This document shows positions 38,397 through 46,812 of a DNA stretch of 56,470 nucleotides, in pieces. Numbering within the stretch: position 1 is the first letter of the stretch; each line of letters opens with the position of its first letter. The notes beneath the pieces were generated by a model. It made no database searches. It saw nothing but the letters and a program-made list of their open reading frames with translations, and had not been told where the DNA came from. The stretch lies in NCBI GenBank assembly GCA_021794595.1, contig JAJYQN010000006.1:1-56470 (forward strand). Reading direction: 5' to 3'. The position numbers and the translations under genes are program-made. This stretch comes from Pseudomonadota bacterium (GTDB taxonomy: Bacteria; Pseudomonadota; Gammaproteobacteria; Acidiferrobacterales; Acidiferrobacteraceae).

Positions 38397-39689
38397 ATGT
38401 CGAAAGAAGCCAAGGCGCGCGGTGCGGAATCTTCCCGACCTATTAGACTCCGGGACCTTGGTCCCGGGTTTCTGACCGGTGTCGCCGACGATGACCCGAG
38501 CAATATCGCCACCTATTCGCAGGTGGGGGCGCGGTTTGGTTATCAGATGATTTGGACCCTCTGGGCCTTCTATCCCTTGGTTGCGGTGATTCAGGAGATT
38601 AGTGCGCAGGTGGCGCGCGTCACGGGCCGTGGTTTGGCTGAGAATCTGCGCGCCTACTATCCGCGCTGGCTGTGCCATTCCCTGGTCGGGGCCCTTCTGG
38701 TCGCTAATATCTTGAATATCGGTGCCGATCTTGTGGCCATGGGCGGGGCGATGCGGCTGCTTTTTGGCGGTGATCGCCTCGCTTATGCCACGGGGTTTTT
38801 TGTGTTGATTGTGGTGCTCGAGGTATTCGTTCGCTACCAGCGTTATGCGCGCGTGCTCGAGGTCTTGTCGCTCGCGCTATTGGCCTACGTCGCGACGGCG
38901 TTTTCGGTGCATGTCGATTGGCATCAAGCCTTACTGGGTCTTAAACCGACCCTCTTGCCCGGCCATCACTTCGCCATGGCCTTGGTCGCAATCGCGGGAA
39001 CGACGATCAGCCCCTATCTGTTTTTTTGGCAAGCGGGGCAGGAAGCGGAAATCGAGCAGCGGGATCCGAAGCAGAGTCCGCTTTTATATGCACCTAACCA
39101 GGCACCGCGGGAGTTTCGACGAATCCGCGTAGATACCTATATTGGTATGGGTTTGTCCCAGGTAATCGCTTTTTTTATCACGGTGACGGCAGCAGCGACC
39201 CTTAGAGTCCATGGCGTTCGCCACGTGGCTACCGCGAGCGAGGCGGCGAGCGCGCTCGCACCCTTGGCCGGCCATTGGACATTTGAGGTGTTTACCGCCG
39301 GTCTCGTGGCCACGGGCTTACTCGCCATTCCGGCCATGGCCGGGGCCTGCGCCTACGCCTTGGCCGGCGCCTTCAGCTGGCCCCAGGGATTGAGCGCCAA
39401 GGCTCGGGACACCCCGCAGTTCTACCTCGTTATCGCCCTGGTCGGGCTGGCGGGTCTCGGACTTGCGCTCTTTGGGATCAACTCGATGCGTGCGCTGTAC
39501 TTGAGCGCGGTCTTGAACGGGCTGGTGGCGGTCCCGATTCTGGTCTTTATGATGGTCTTGGCGCGTCGCCGCAGTCTCATGGGGGGTTTTACAGTGTCGG
39601 GCCGATCGCTTGTTATCGGGTGGTTGGCTACGCTCGTCATGATGGCCGCAGCCCTGATGTTGATTGGGGGTTGGCTTATAGCTGTTTGA
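38397..39689 (+). CDS. Nramp-related divalent metal transporter, atypical site
   Basis: A 430-residue protein with about 11-12 membrane helices of the Nramp fold. It begins RDLGPGFLTGVADDDPSNIATYSQ; where classical MntH has DPGN this has DPSN, and where MntH has the helix-6 MPH motif this has TTISPYLFFWQAGQE, so the metal-binding Met is missing. Relatives with such sites form a separate branch, some of which are described as magnesium transporters, so manganese specificity should not be assumed. ATG 38397 has a weak site; ATG 38334 (MAKASLLG) has GAGGTGAG upstream and is a real alternative. Confidence 0.87.
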   Translation: MSKEAKARGAESSRPIRLRDLGPGFLTGVADDDPSNIATYSQVGARFGYQMIWTLWAFYPLVAVIQEISAQVARVTGRGLAENLRAYYPRWLCHSLVGALLVANILNIGADLVAMGGAMRLLFGGDRLAYATGFFVLIVVLEVFVRYQRYARVLEVLSLALLAYVATAFSVHVDWHQALLGLKPTLLPGHHFAMALVAIAGTTISPYLFFWQAGQEAEIEQRDPKQSPLLYAPNQAPREFRRIRVDTYIGMGLSQVIAFFITVTAAATLRVHGVRHVATASEAASALAPLAGHWTFEVFTAGLVATGLLAIPAMAGACAYALAGAFSWPQGLSAKARDTPQFYLVIALVGLAGLGLALFGINSMRALYLSAVLNGLVAVPILVFMMVLARRRSLMGGFTVSGRSLVIGWLATLVMMAAALMLIGGWLIAV

Positions 39690-39800
39690 GGCCCTGATGG
39701 GCAGCTTTACCTTGGAGCGCCTATTCAGTAGCATGCTAAGATATAGCGTGCGGACCCGAACGTGAGCGTGATAGGCAGCCTTAAGGAAAGAGCTACTTAG

Positions 39801-40766
39801 ATGACATCGAAGCCCAAAATGGATGTGTTATTGGCCCAACCGCGGGGTTTTTGTGCCGGAGTCGTGCGCGCGATCGAGATCGTGGAGCGTGCGCTCGAGG
39901 TATATGGGCCGCCCGTCTATGTGCTTCACGAGATCGTCCACAATCAGCACGTGGTCGAGGACCTGAAGTCGCGCGGCGCGGTGTTCGTCGAGCGTCTCTC
40001 CGAGGTGCCGGCCGGGGCGCCGACGATTTTCAGTGCCCATGGGGTCGCTACGGCCATGGTGGATGAAGCGGCGGCTCGGCAACTCGATATTCTTGATGCG
40101 ACCTGCCCGCTTGTGACCAAGGTCCACTATCAGGCCCAACGCTACAGTATGGAGCAGTATGCGGTGATCATTATAGGTCACCCTGGGCATCCGGAGGTGG
40201 AGGGCACGCGTGGCCGTATTCCGGGTCCTGTCTACGTTGTGTCTGACGTCAACGATGTGGCCGCTTTGGATGTGGGTCAAGACCAACGACTCGCCTATGT
40301 GACCCAAACGACTTTGAGCGTGGACGACACCAAGGATGTGATCGTGGCCCTCCGGCAGCGCTTCCCGCATATACAGGGGCCGGATTTGAGTGGGATATGT
40401 TATGCCACCCAAAACCGCCAGAATGCGGTACGGAAACTGGCCGGTCAGGTGGATATTTTGCTGGTGGTCGGCGCACGCAATAGTTCGAATTCGAATCGTT
40501 TACGGGAGGTCGGCGAACAACCCGGGACGCGGGCCTATTTGGTCCAAGACGCGACTGAATTGGATGAGGCTTGGTTTAGCGGTAGCCAGCTGCGGGTCGG
40601 GGTGACCGCCGGGGCGTCGACCCCCGAGATTCTTGTGCGTGGGGTCTTGAAGAAACTTGAGGCCTTCGGCGTAGTCCAGGTGACAGAGATGCCAGCGGAG
40701 CCCGAGACCACCACGTTCAGGCTGCCAGCGGCGTTGTTAAAGAAGGCTCGGAGTTCCCCCCAGTAG
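39801..40766 (+). CDS. ispH: 4-hydroxy-3-methylbut-2-enyl diphosphate reductase (copy 2)
   Basis: A second IspH of 321 residues that opens the hopanoid locus. The cluster cysteines are C18 (PRGFCAG), C102 (DATCPLV) and C200 (CYATQNRQ), and SSNSNRL and AGASTPEIL are present, so it should be active. It differs from copy 1 throughout, including a longer N-terminus. AGGAAAGAG lies 8 bases before the ATG. hpnH starts 31 bases after its stop, so isoprenoid supply and hopanoid assembly are probably under one promoter. Confidence 0.93.
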   Translation: MTSKPKMDVLLAQPRGFCAGVVRAIEIVERALEVYGPPVYVLHEIVHNQHVVEDLKSRGAVFVERLSEVPAGAPTIFSAHGVATAMVDEAAARQLDILDATCPLVTKVHYQAQRYSMEQYAVIIIGHPGHPEVEGTRGRIPGPVYVVSDVNDVAALDVGQDQRLAYVTQTTLSVDDTKDVIVALRQRFPHIQGPDLSGICYATQNRQNAVRKLAGQVDILLVVGARNSSNSNRLREVGEQPGTRAYLVQDATELDEAWFSGSQLRVGVTAGASTPEILVRGVLKKLEAFGVVQVTEMPAEPETTTFRLPAALLKKARSSPQ

Positions 40767-40797
40767 TGTCTCGGGACCCATGGAGTAGGAGAGAATT

Positions 40798-41907
40798 ATG
40801 CAGGTGCCCTTAAGGCAACAGTGGCAGGTAGGCCGTTATATTCTGGGTCAGAAGTTGAGGGGGATTAAACATTACCCCTTGGTTCTGATGCTAGAGCCCC
40901 TTTTCCGATGCAATCTGGAGTGTTCCGGTTGCGGTAAGATCGAGTACCCAGAGGAAATCCTCGACAAGCGCTTGAGTGTCGACGAGTGTCTGCGGGCGGT
41001 TGATGAATGCGGGGCGCCCATCGTCTCAATTCCCGGTGGCGAACCCTTGATTCACAAGGACATGCCGGCGATTGTCGCTGGCATCGTGGCGCGCAAGAAA
41101 TTCGTCTATCTCTGCACCAACGCGATCTTGTTGCCGCGCAAAATCGATGACTATACTCCGTCACCCTATCTCACGTTTTCGGTACATTTGGACGGGAATC
41201 GCGAGCGCCACGACCAGTCGGTGTGCCGCGAGGGCGTTTTTGATAAGGCCGTGGAGGCGATCAAGCTCGCCCGTGACCGCGGGTTTCGAGTGACCGTGAA
41301 CTGTACGCTTTTCCAGGAAGAGGACCCGGATGAAGTGGCCTCGTTCTTTGACTTCGTGAGCGAGCTCGGCGTAGAGGGCGTCACCGTATCCCCGGGCTAC
41401 AGCTACGAGCGCGCCCCGCGTCAGGATGTCTTTTTGCGGCGCGGACAGAGTAAGGCGCTGTTTCGCCGGATTTTTGCTCTCGGTCGTGAGCGGAAGGCGA
41501 AGTGGCGGTTCAATCAGTCGAGCCTGTTCCTCGATTTTCTGGCCGGGAATCAGGCCTATCAGTGCACTCCTTGGAGCAATCCGACGCGTAACGTCTTTGG
41601 GTGGCAGAAGCCCTGCTATCTTTTGAGCGATGAGGGGTATGCGACGTCGTTTGCCGAGCTGATCGAGACCACTCCCTGGGAGCGTTACGGGACCGGTCGT
41701 CATCCGAAATGCGATAATTGCATGGTCCACTGCGGCTACGAGGGTACCGCGGTCAATGACACCTTCGCTCATCCCCTTAAGGCCTTGCGGGTCTTCTTGG
41801 GGGGTCCGCGGGTAGATGGGCCTATGGCCCCGGAGCCCGAACCCGTTTACCGCGATTCCGGGGTCAGCGTGGCGGTGCCCACGGTGTCGACCAAGAGCGC
41901 GGGCTAA
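40798..41907 (+). CDS. hpnH: adenosyl-hopene transferase, radical SAM
   Basis: HpnH joins an adenosyl radical to the hopene double bond, giving adenosylhopane, the first extended (C35) hopanoid. The 369-residue product has the radical SAM cluster motif CNLECSGC (C38, C42, C45), followed by SIPGGEPLIH (SAM-binding GGE) and the C-terminal Cys-rich part CDNCMVHCGYEGTAV. The match to HpnH is strong from residue 1 (VPLRQQWQVGRYILGQKL). A GGAGAG site precedes the ATG. It lies between ispH copy 2 and hpnB. Confidence 0.95.
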   Translation: MQVPLRQQWQVGRYILGQKLRGIKHYPLVLMLEPLFRCNLECSGCGKIEYPEEILDKRLSVDECLRAVDECGAPIVSIPGGEPLIHKDMPAIVAGIVARKKFVYLCTNAILLPRKIDDYTPSPYLTFSVHLDGNRERHDQSVCREGVFDKAVEAIKLARDRGFRVTVNCTLFQEEDPDEVASFFDFVSELGVEGVTVSPGYSYERAPRQDVFLRRGQSKALFRRIFALGRERKAKWRFNQSSLFLDFLAGNQAYQCTPWSNPTRNVFGWQKPCYLLSDEGYATSFAELIETTPWERYGTGRHPKCDNCMVHCGYEGTAVNDTFAHPLKALRVFLGGPRVDGPMAPEPEPVYRDSGVSVAVPTVSTKSAG

Positions 41908-41929
41908 TTACGATTCGGTAGGCCGAAAG

Positions 41930-43054
41930 ATGGCATGGGCAAGCGCCTTAGCCGCGATGTTGTGGTTCGCGCTACTCATCGTTCCCTGGCAGCCGTGGCG
42001 GCTGACCGAATGCCTGGAGGCGGGGTCTCAGCCCGTGAACCCGGAACAAGGGGCTGAGCTTGTCACGGTCTTGATGCCCGCGCGCAACGAAGAGAAGGTC
42101 ATCGCTCGTTCGCTCATGGCTCTGGGCCAGCAAGGGTTTTCGTTTCCGGTCATTGTCATAGACGACGGTTCGACGGATGCCACGGCGGAAAGGGCCCGAG
42201 GCGCGGGTCTTTCCGAACTCACGATCTTGTCGGCCCCCGCTTTGCCTGCCGGTTGGACCGGTAAGTTGTGGGCCTTGGAGCAGGGACGGGCCTTGGCCAC
42301 GACCCCTTATGTTTTGTTGGTGGATGCCGATATTCTCTTGGCCCCCGGCATCGTTGCGGCTTTGCTTGCGAAGGCGCGGCGCGAGCAGTTGGCGTTGGTG
42401 TCGCTCATGGCGGCGCCGGCGATGAGGGGCTTCTGGGACCGTTGGCTCATGCCGGTCTTTATCTATTTCTTTAAACTCCTCTACCCGTTTCGCCTTGCTA
42501 ACGCCCCGGCATCGCGCCACGCGGCAGCCGCCGGCGGCTGCCTTTTGGTGGCTCGCGATGCCCTTGCCGATATCGGTGGGTTTGGTGCCTTACGAGGCGC
42601 CGTCATCGACGACTGCACCTTGGCGGCACTCATAAAGCGCAAGGCGGGAAGGCCCACCTGGGTGGGGGTCACGCACGGGGCGACCATGATGCGCGACACC
42701 ACTCTCGGGAGTTTTTGGCGGATGGTGGCGCGAACCGCTTTTACTCAGCTGCGGTACTCTTTTTTACTGCTCATCGTCTGCAGCATTATTATGGTATTGA
42801 TGTTCGTCGTTCCGGTTGCCGGGGTTGTCGTCGGGGGTTCAACGATTCGCACGACGGCTTGGCTCGCTTGGCTTTTTATGGCCGGCAGTTACCTTCCCAC
42901 GGCGCGTTTTTATCACCAATCCTTGTGGGCCCCCTTGGCGCTTCCCTGTGCTGGGGTCGCGTTTTTGCTTATGACCTATACTTCGGCCCTATGGTATGCT
43001 CGCGGGATACGTTCTCAATGGAAAGGTCGGGCGTATGATCGACGGCAGGTCTAA
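41930..43054 (+). CDS. hpnB: hopene-associated glycosyltransferase
   Basis: A 374-residue membrane-bound GT2-type glycosyltransferase of the HpnB group. After an N-terminal helix (ALAAMLWFALLIVPW) come VTVLMPARNEEKVIARSL, VIVIDDGSTDATAE and the DxD motif VLLVDADILLAPG, then IDDCTLAALIK and three C-terminal helices. Its acceptor is not established; mutants in other species have unclear hopanoid phenotypes. A longer frame reaches into hpnH, but ATG 41930 has a GGCCGAAAG context and gives the right length. It starts 22 bases after hpnH. Confidence 0.9.
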   Translation: MAWASALAAMLWFALLIVPWQPWRLTECLEAGSQPVNPEQGAELVTVLMPARNEEKVIARSLMALGQQGFSFPVIVIDDGSTDATAERARGAGLSELTILSAPALPAGWTGKLWALEQGRALATTPYVLLVDADILLAPGIVAALLAKARREQLALVSLMAAPAMRGFWDRWLMPVFIYFFKLLYPFRLANAPASRHAAAAGGCLLVARDALADIGGFGALRGAVIDDCTLAALIKRKAGRPTWVGVTHGATMMRDTTLGSFWRMVARTAFTQLRYSFLLLIVCSIIMVLMFVVPVAGVVVGGSTIRTTAWLAWLFMAGSYLPTARFYHQSLWAPLALPCAGVAFLLMTYTSALWYARGIRSQWKGRAYDRRQV

Positions 43055-43091
43055 GGATTCGGTACCCATCACAAAAGCAAAAGGAGAGGCT

Positions 43092-43727
43092 ATGGAATGG
43101 CATAAGAGGAGAGGGCGGCTCGCGGCCTGGGCGTGGACTGTAAGCCTGTGTCTCGTGGCTGTCGTGGCCGAGGCGACCAATGTTGCACCCGCTGTCGCGG
43201 TGATTGCACGTTTCCAGAACACTTTGCTCACCGCGATGAAGAAAGGCCCCCAGATCGGGTTTCATGGTCGTTATCGGATCCTCGCGCCGGCGGTTCGCGA
43301 AAGCCATAACCTCGCCTATATCGCGCAGATCACGGTCGGGCCTTACTGGCCACGCCTTTCGCCGACGCAGCACGCCGCTTTCATAAAGGTCTTTACGCGC
43401 CTTACGGTGGCCACTTATGCGGCCCAATTCAAGAGCTATTCAGGGGAACAGTTCAAGGAAACGGCGGCCCACGCGGTCGGTCGCGGGGATGTCTTGGTGG
43501 AGACGAAGCTTGTGGCTCACGGACACAAGGAGGCAACGCTCGATTATCTTTTGGCGCCGAGCGGGGCGGACTGGAAGATCGTCAATATCGTCGCCAACGG
43601 CGTGAGCGATCTTGCGCTCAAGCGCGCCCAATATACGGCGATCATTCACAGGAAAGGATTTCCTGCGCTCTTGGATCTATTGCGCAGCAAGGTAGCTCAA
43701 CTGAGCCACGCTCGAAAGGCGGCTTAA
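43092..43727 (+). CDS. hpnM: HpnM / MlaC-like periplasmic lipid carrier
   Basis: A 211-residue exported protein with a signal peptide (basic KRRGRLAAWAW, core TVSLCLVAVVA, cleavage near AEA) and the Ttg2D/MlaC fold: FQNTLLTAMKKG, RYRILAPAVRES, and LSPTQHAAFIKVFTRLTVATYA. MlaC-type proteins shuttle a lipid across the periplasm; in hopanoid loci this member is named HpnM. ATG 43092 follows AAGGAGAGG, so the longer upstream frame is rejected. It is immediately followed by mlaA, suggesting the two work with HpnN in hopanoid or phospholipid traffic. Confidence 0.9.
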   Translation: MEWHKRRGRLAAWAWTVSLCLVAVVAEATNVAPAVAVIARFQNTLLTAMKKGPQIGFHGRYRILAPAVRESHNLAYIAQITVGPYWPRLSPTQHAAFIKVFTRLTVATYAAQFKSYSGEQFKETAAHAVGRGDVLVETKLVAHGHKEATLDYLLAPSGADWKIVNIVANGVSDLALKRAQYTAIIHRKGFPALLDLLRSKVAQLSHARKAA

Positions 43728-43742
43728 AGGTGGACGGAGTCG

Positions 43743-44648
43743 ATGTCTCGGGGCGCCATGGCTGATGGCGTGCCGCGCCTTAGGAGGCAGGGGTGGCGGA
43801 GGCTTGCGCTTTGCGGATGTCTTACCCTCCTTGTGGTCGGATGCGCCACGACCGGCGGGGGTGCTGGACACCGAGTCGACCCTCTCGAGCCCATGAACCG
43901 GCGCTTCTATGCCTTCAACAGCGCCACCGACCGCCTCATCATGACCCCTGTGACTCATATGTACACCGCCGTCACCCCGCGGCCGCTGCGGGCGTCTTTG
44001 ACGCATTTTTTCCGCAACGTTGCATACCCGGACGTCATCGTGAATGACTTTCTACAGGGTCGTTTGCGGCAGGGGGTGAGCGATATAGGCCGGTTTTTGA
44101 TGAATAGCACCGTGGGCGTGTTCGGACTTTTCGATGTGGCAAGCCATGTCGGCTTAAAGGCCCACACCGAGGACGCGGGGCTGACATTGGCCCATTGGGG
44201 CGTTGGCCGGGGACCGTATCTGGTGCTGCCGTTCATCGGGCCTGACACCCTGCGCAATACCCCAAGCCTGATTATGGGCGTCGTGACCAATGTCCTTTTT
44301 TATGTCGGGAACAGCGCTCTTACGCTCCCGCTCACCGTGTTTGATGTCATCAATAGCCGCGCCAACGCCAGTTCGTCTTTGCGCTATGTGCGCGAAAACG
44401 CCGTCGACCAGTATATCTTTACGCGCGATGCCTATCTGCAGCATCGGGATTACTTGCTCCATGGCGGCCATCTGCCGTTGAAGGCGGTGGAGCAGATGAT
44501 GCTGCCTCCGCAAGCGACGCCGAGTGCGCATGCGCCCGATCCCCCGCCGTTTGCAGCTCGGCGCTTGCCACAGAAACATCGGCGATCGGTTCGGGGTCCA
44601 TGGTTGGCGAAGGGGGTCGTGGTCAGGCCCCCCGCTCCCGGTGGTTGA
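43743..44648 (+). CDS. mlaA: MlaA/VacJ-family outer-membrane lipoprotein
   Basis: A 301-residue lipoprotein with a type II signal peptide: lipobox LVVG-C34. The MlaA core follows with DPLEPMNRRFYAFNSATDRLI, FRNVAYPDVIVNDFLQGRLRQG, FLMNSTVGVFGLFDVAS and FIGPDTLRNTPSL. MlaA forms a ring in the inner leaflet of the outer membrane and removes misplaced lipids; here it stands between hpnM and hpnA, so it may serve hopanoid balance. The C-terminal 60 residues are Pro/Arg-rich and unlike the family core. It begins 15 bases after hpnM. Confidence 0.92.
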   Translation: MSRGAMADGVPRLRRQGWRRLALCGCLTLLVVGCATTGGGAGHRVDPLEPMNRRFYAFNSATDRLIMTPVTHMYTAVTPRPLRASLTHFFRNVAYPDVIVNDFLQGRLRQGVSDIGRFLMNSTVGVFGLFDVASHVGLKAHTEDAGLTLAHWGVGRGPYLVLPFIGPDTLRNTPSLIMGVVTNVLFYVGNSALTLPLTVFDVINSRANASSSLRYVRENAVDQYIFTRDAYLQHRDYLLHGGHLPLKAVEQMMLPPQATPSAHAPDPPPFAARRLPQKHRRSVRGPWLAKGVVVRPPAPGG

Positions 44649-44666
44649 GATTTTAAGCGAGGTGTC

Positions 44667-45680
44667 ATGAAGGTTCTGTTGACGGGCGGATCGGGGTTCG
44701 TAGGTTCAGCGGTAGCGCGGGCCTTGCTCGCTCGTGGCCATGAGGTGCGCTCGCTCGTGCGGGCGCAGAGCGACGTTCGCAACCTTGCCGCGCTGGCCGT
44801 CGAGCAGGTGGTGGGGGATTTGACCCAGCCGGCCTCTTTACGTCCCGCCTTGGCGGGCTGTGATGCGCTCTTCCATGTCGCCGCCGATTATCGTCTATGG
44901 GTCCCGGACAAGGAGGCCATGTTTCGGGCCAATGTCGAGGGCACGCGAGTCCTTATGGAAGAGGCCTTGACTGCGGGGATAAGACGCGTGGTGTACACGA
45001 GCAGTGTCGCGACACTGGGTCTGGTCGCCGATGGCGTGGCGGATGAAGAGACGCCGGTGAGTTTCGCTGATATGGTCGGACCCTACAAGCAATCCAAATT
45101 CCTTGCCGAAGCGGAGGTGCGGCGCTTGGCGCGGCTTGGGCTCCCGGTGGTTATAGTCAACCCTTCGACGCCCGTAGGGCCGCGCGACATCAAGCCTACG
45201 CCCACGGGACGCATTGTGCGCGATGCCGCGCGCGGGCGCATGCCGGCTTATGTCGATACGGGCCTCAATATCGTCCATGTCGATGACGTGGCCGAGGGCC
45301 ATTGCTTGGCCTACGAGAAAGGTCGTCTGGGCGAGCGCTATATCTTGGGCGGCGAGAATCTCAGTTTGCAGCGCATTCTAGCCCTGATTGCCGTTCTTGT
45401 TCATCGTAAGCCGCCGCGCATCCGCTTGTCCCGGCATCTTTTGTGGCCCATCGCCGCGGCCTCCGAGTTGTACGCCCGGGCTCGCCCGGCGGCCGTACCC
45501 TTGGTGACCTTCGACGAGCTCAGAATGGCGAAAAAACGCATGTTCTATAGCTCGGCGAAGGCCGAACGCGAATTGGGCTTTCGGGCGCGGCCGGCTGCGG
45601 AGGCCTTGGCCGATGCGGTCGCTTGGTTCGCAGCCGAAGGCTCTGTCCGGAACACAGGGTCGGGGCGAGGCGGGGCGTGA
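44667..45680 (+). CDS. hpnA: hopanoid-associated NAD-dependent sugar epimerase
   Basis: A 337-residue extended short-chain dehydrogenase. The Rossmann motif is GGSGFVGSAVA near residue 7, with VVYTSSVATLG and the catalytic YKQSK pair (Tyr-x-x-x-Lys). NPSTPVGPRDIKPTPTGRI is typical of HpnA. The exact reaction is unknown, though a role in modifying the hopanoid head-group sugar is expected. GAGGTGTC precedes the ATG. The stop overlaps the hpnI GTG (GTGA at 45677-45680). Confidence 0.9.
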   Translation: MKVLLTGGSGFVGSAVARALLARGHEVRSLVRAQSDVRNLAALAVEQVVGDLTQPASLRPALAGCDALFHVAADYRLWVPDKEAMFRANVEGTRVLMEEALTAGIRRVVYTSSVATLGLVADGVADEETPVSFADMVGPYKQSKFLAEAEVRRLARLGLPVVIVNPSTPVGPRDIKPTPTGRIVRDAARGRMPAYVDTGLNIVHVDDVAEGHCLAYEKGRLGERYILGGENLSLQRILALIAVLVHRKPPRIRLSRHLLWPIAAASELYARARPAAVPLVTFDELRMAKKRMFYSSAKAERELGFRARPAAEALADAVAWFAAEGSVRNTGSGRGGA

Positions 45681-46807
45681 TCGGGATTCTAGTCCAGTGG
45701 GCCCCGTTCGGGCTTGCGAGCCTGGGGGTGGGGGTCTTGCTCGCTCAACTCGTAGCCCTCGAGTCGTGGCCGCAGGCGCGCGCGTCGGCCTGTGCGCTGC
45801 CGCCGATGTCGGTTTTAAAGCCGCTCTGCGGTCAGGAACCGTGGCTGTACGAGGGCCTGCGGTCGTTTTTTTGTCAGGATTACCCCGCGTATCAACTGGT
45901 GTTTGGCGTACGGGAGGCGACAGACCCAGCCGTTGCCCTGGTGCGGCGCCTACAAGCCGAGTTTCCGGAGCGTGAGGTCGAATTGGTGGTCGATCCGCGG
46001 CTCATCGGCGCTAATGCCAAGGTCAGCAATTTGGCGAATATGATGCCGCATGTGCGGTACAATATCCTGGTCTTGGCGGATGCCGATATCCATGTCGGGG
46101 GCGACTACCTCAAGGCCTTGGCGGGCCCGGTTCAGGACCCGGGGGTGGGGATCGTGACCTGTCTGTACCGCGGCCGGCCGGTCGATACGCTGTGGGCGCG
46201 TCTGGGGGCCTTGTTTATACACGATTGGTTCGTACCCCAGGTGCTATTGGCCCATGCGCTCGGTTCCTCGGATTTCGCCTTTGGAGCGACGATCGCCCTG
46301 CGCCGGGAGGTCTTGGAGGCCATAGGCGGCTTTGAGGCCATCGCCTCACACCTGGCCGACGACTACGAACTCGGGGCCCGCAGTCGCGCGCTCGGCCTTC
46401 GGACTGTGCTGTCGGCTTATCTCGTGGAGACCACCGTAAACGAGGCCCGATTGCGCGATCTTATCGGGCATCAGTTGCGCTGGCTGCGCACGATCCGGGT
46501 GATCAATCCTTGGGGATATGCCTTTTCGGTCGTGACGTTCGGATTACCCTTAGCGGCCGGGGCGGCGTTGTGGGCCCGGCAAGACGCGGTGTCGGTCCTC
46601 GCGTTCCTGGCCTTGCTGCTGCGGCTCATGCTACATTTCCGGGCCTGTAATCGCCTTCGGACCCGGTTCCGGGCGGGGCTCGTTCCCCTGGGAGATGCTT
46701 TACTCTGCGGGCTCTGGGGGCTAGGGTTTTTAGGTCAGGGCGTAAGGTGGCGTGGCCAGGCGCTCGTGGTGCGTGCGGATGGAAGTATAAAAGCCAATCG
46801 GGAGTAA
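45677..46807 (+). CDS. hpnI: hopanoid glycosyltransferase HpnI
   Basis: HpnI transfers N-acetylglucosamine to bacteriohopanetetrol, the first step toward the cyclitol ether. The 376-residue product has a membrane anchor (QWAPFGLASLGVGVLLAQLVA), a ceramide-glucosyltransferase-like GT21 domain with MSVLKPLCGQEPWLYEGLRSF, DADIHVGGDYL (D1-D2) and DDYELGARSR (D3), QLRWLRTIR as the (Q/R)xxRW motif, and C-terminal helices. The start is GTG 45677 overlapping the hpnA stop; an upstream ATG would add residues foreign to the family. Confidence 0.9.
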   Translation: MIGILVQWAPFGLASLGVGVLLAQLVALESWPQARASACALPPMSVLKPLCGQEPWLYEGLRSFFCQDYPAYQLVFGVREATDPAVALVRRLQAEFPEREVELVVDPRLIGANAKVSNLANMMPHVRYNILVLADADIHVGGDYLKALAGPVQDPGVGIVTCLYRGRPVDTLWARLGALFIHDWFVPQVLLAHALGSSDFAFGATIALRREVLEAIGGFEAIASHLADDYELGARSRALGLRTVLSAYLVETTVNEARLRDLIGHQLRWLRTIRVINPWGYAFSVVTFGLPLAAGAALWARQDAVSVLAFLALLLRLMLHFRACNRLRTRFRAGLVPLGDALLCGLWGLGFLGQGVRWRGQALVVRADGSIKANRE

Positions 46808-46812
46808 GGACT

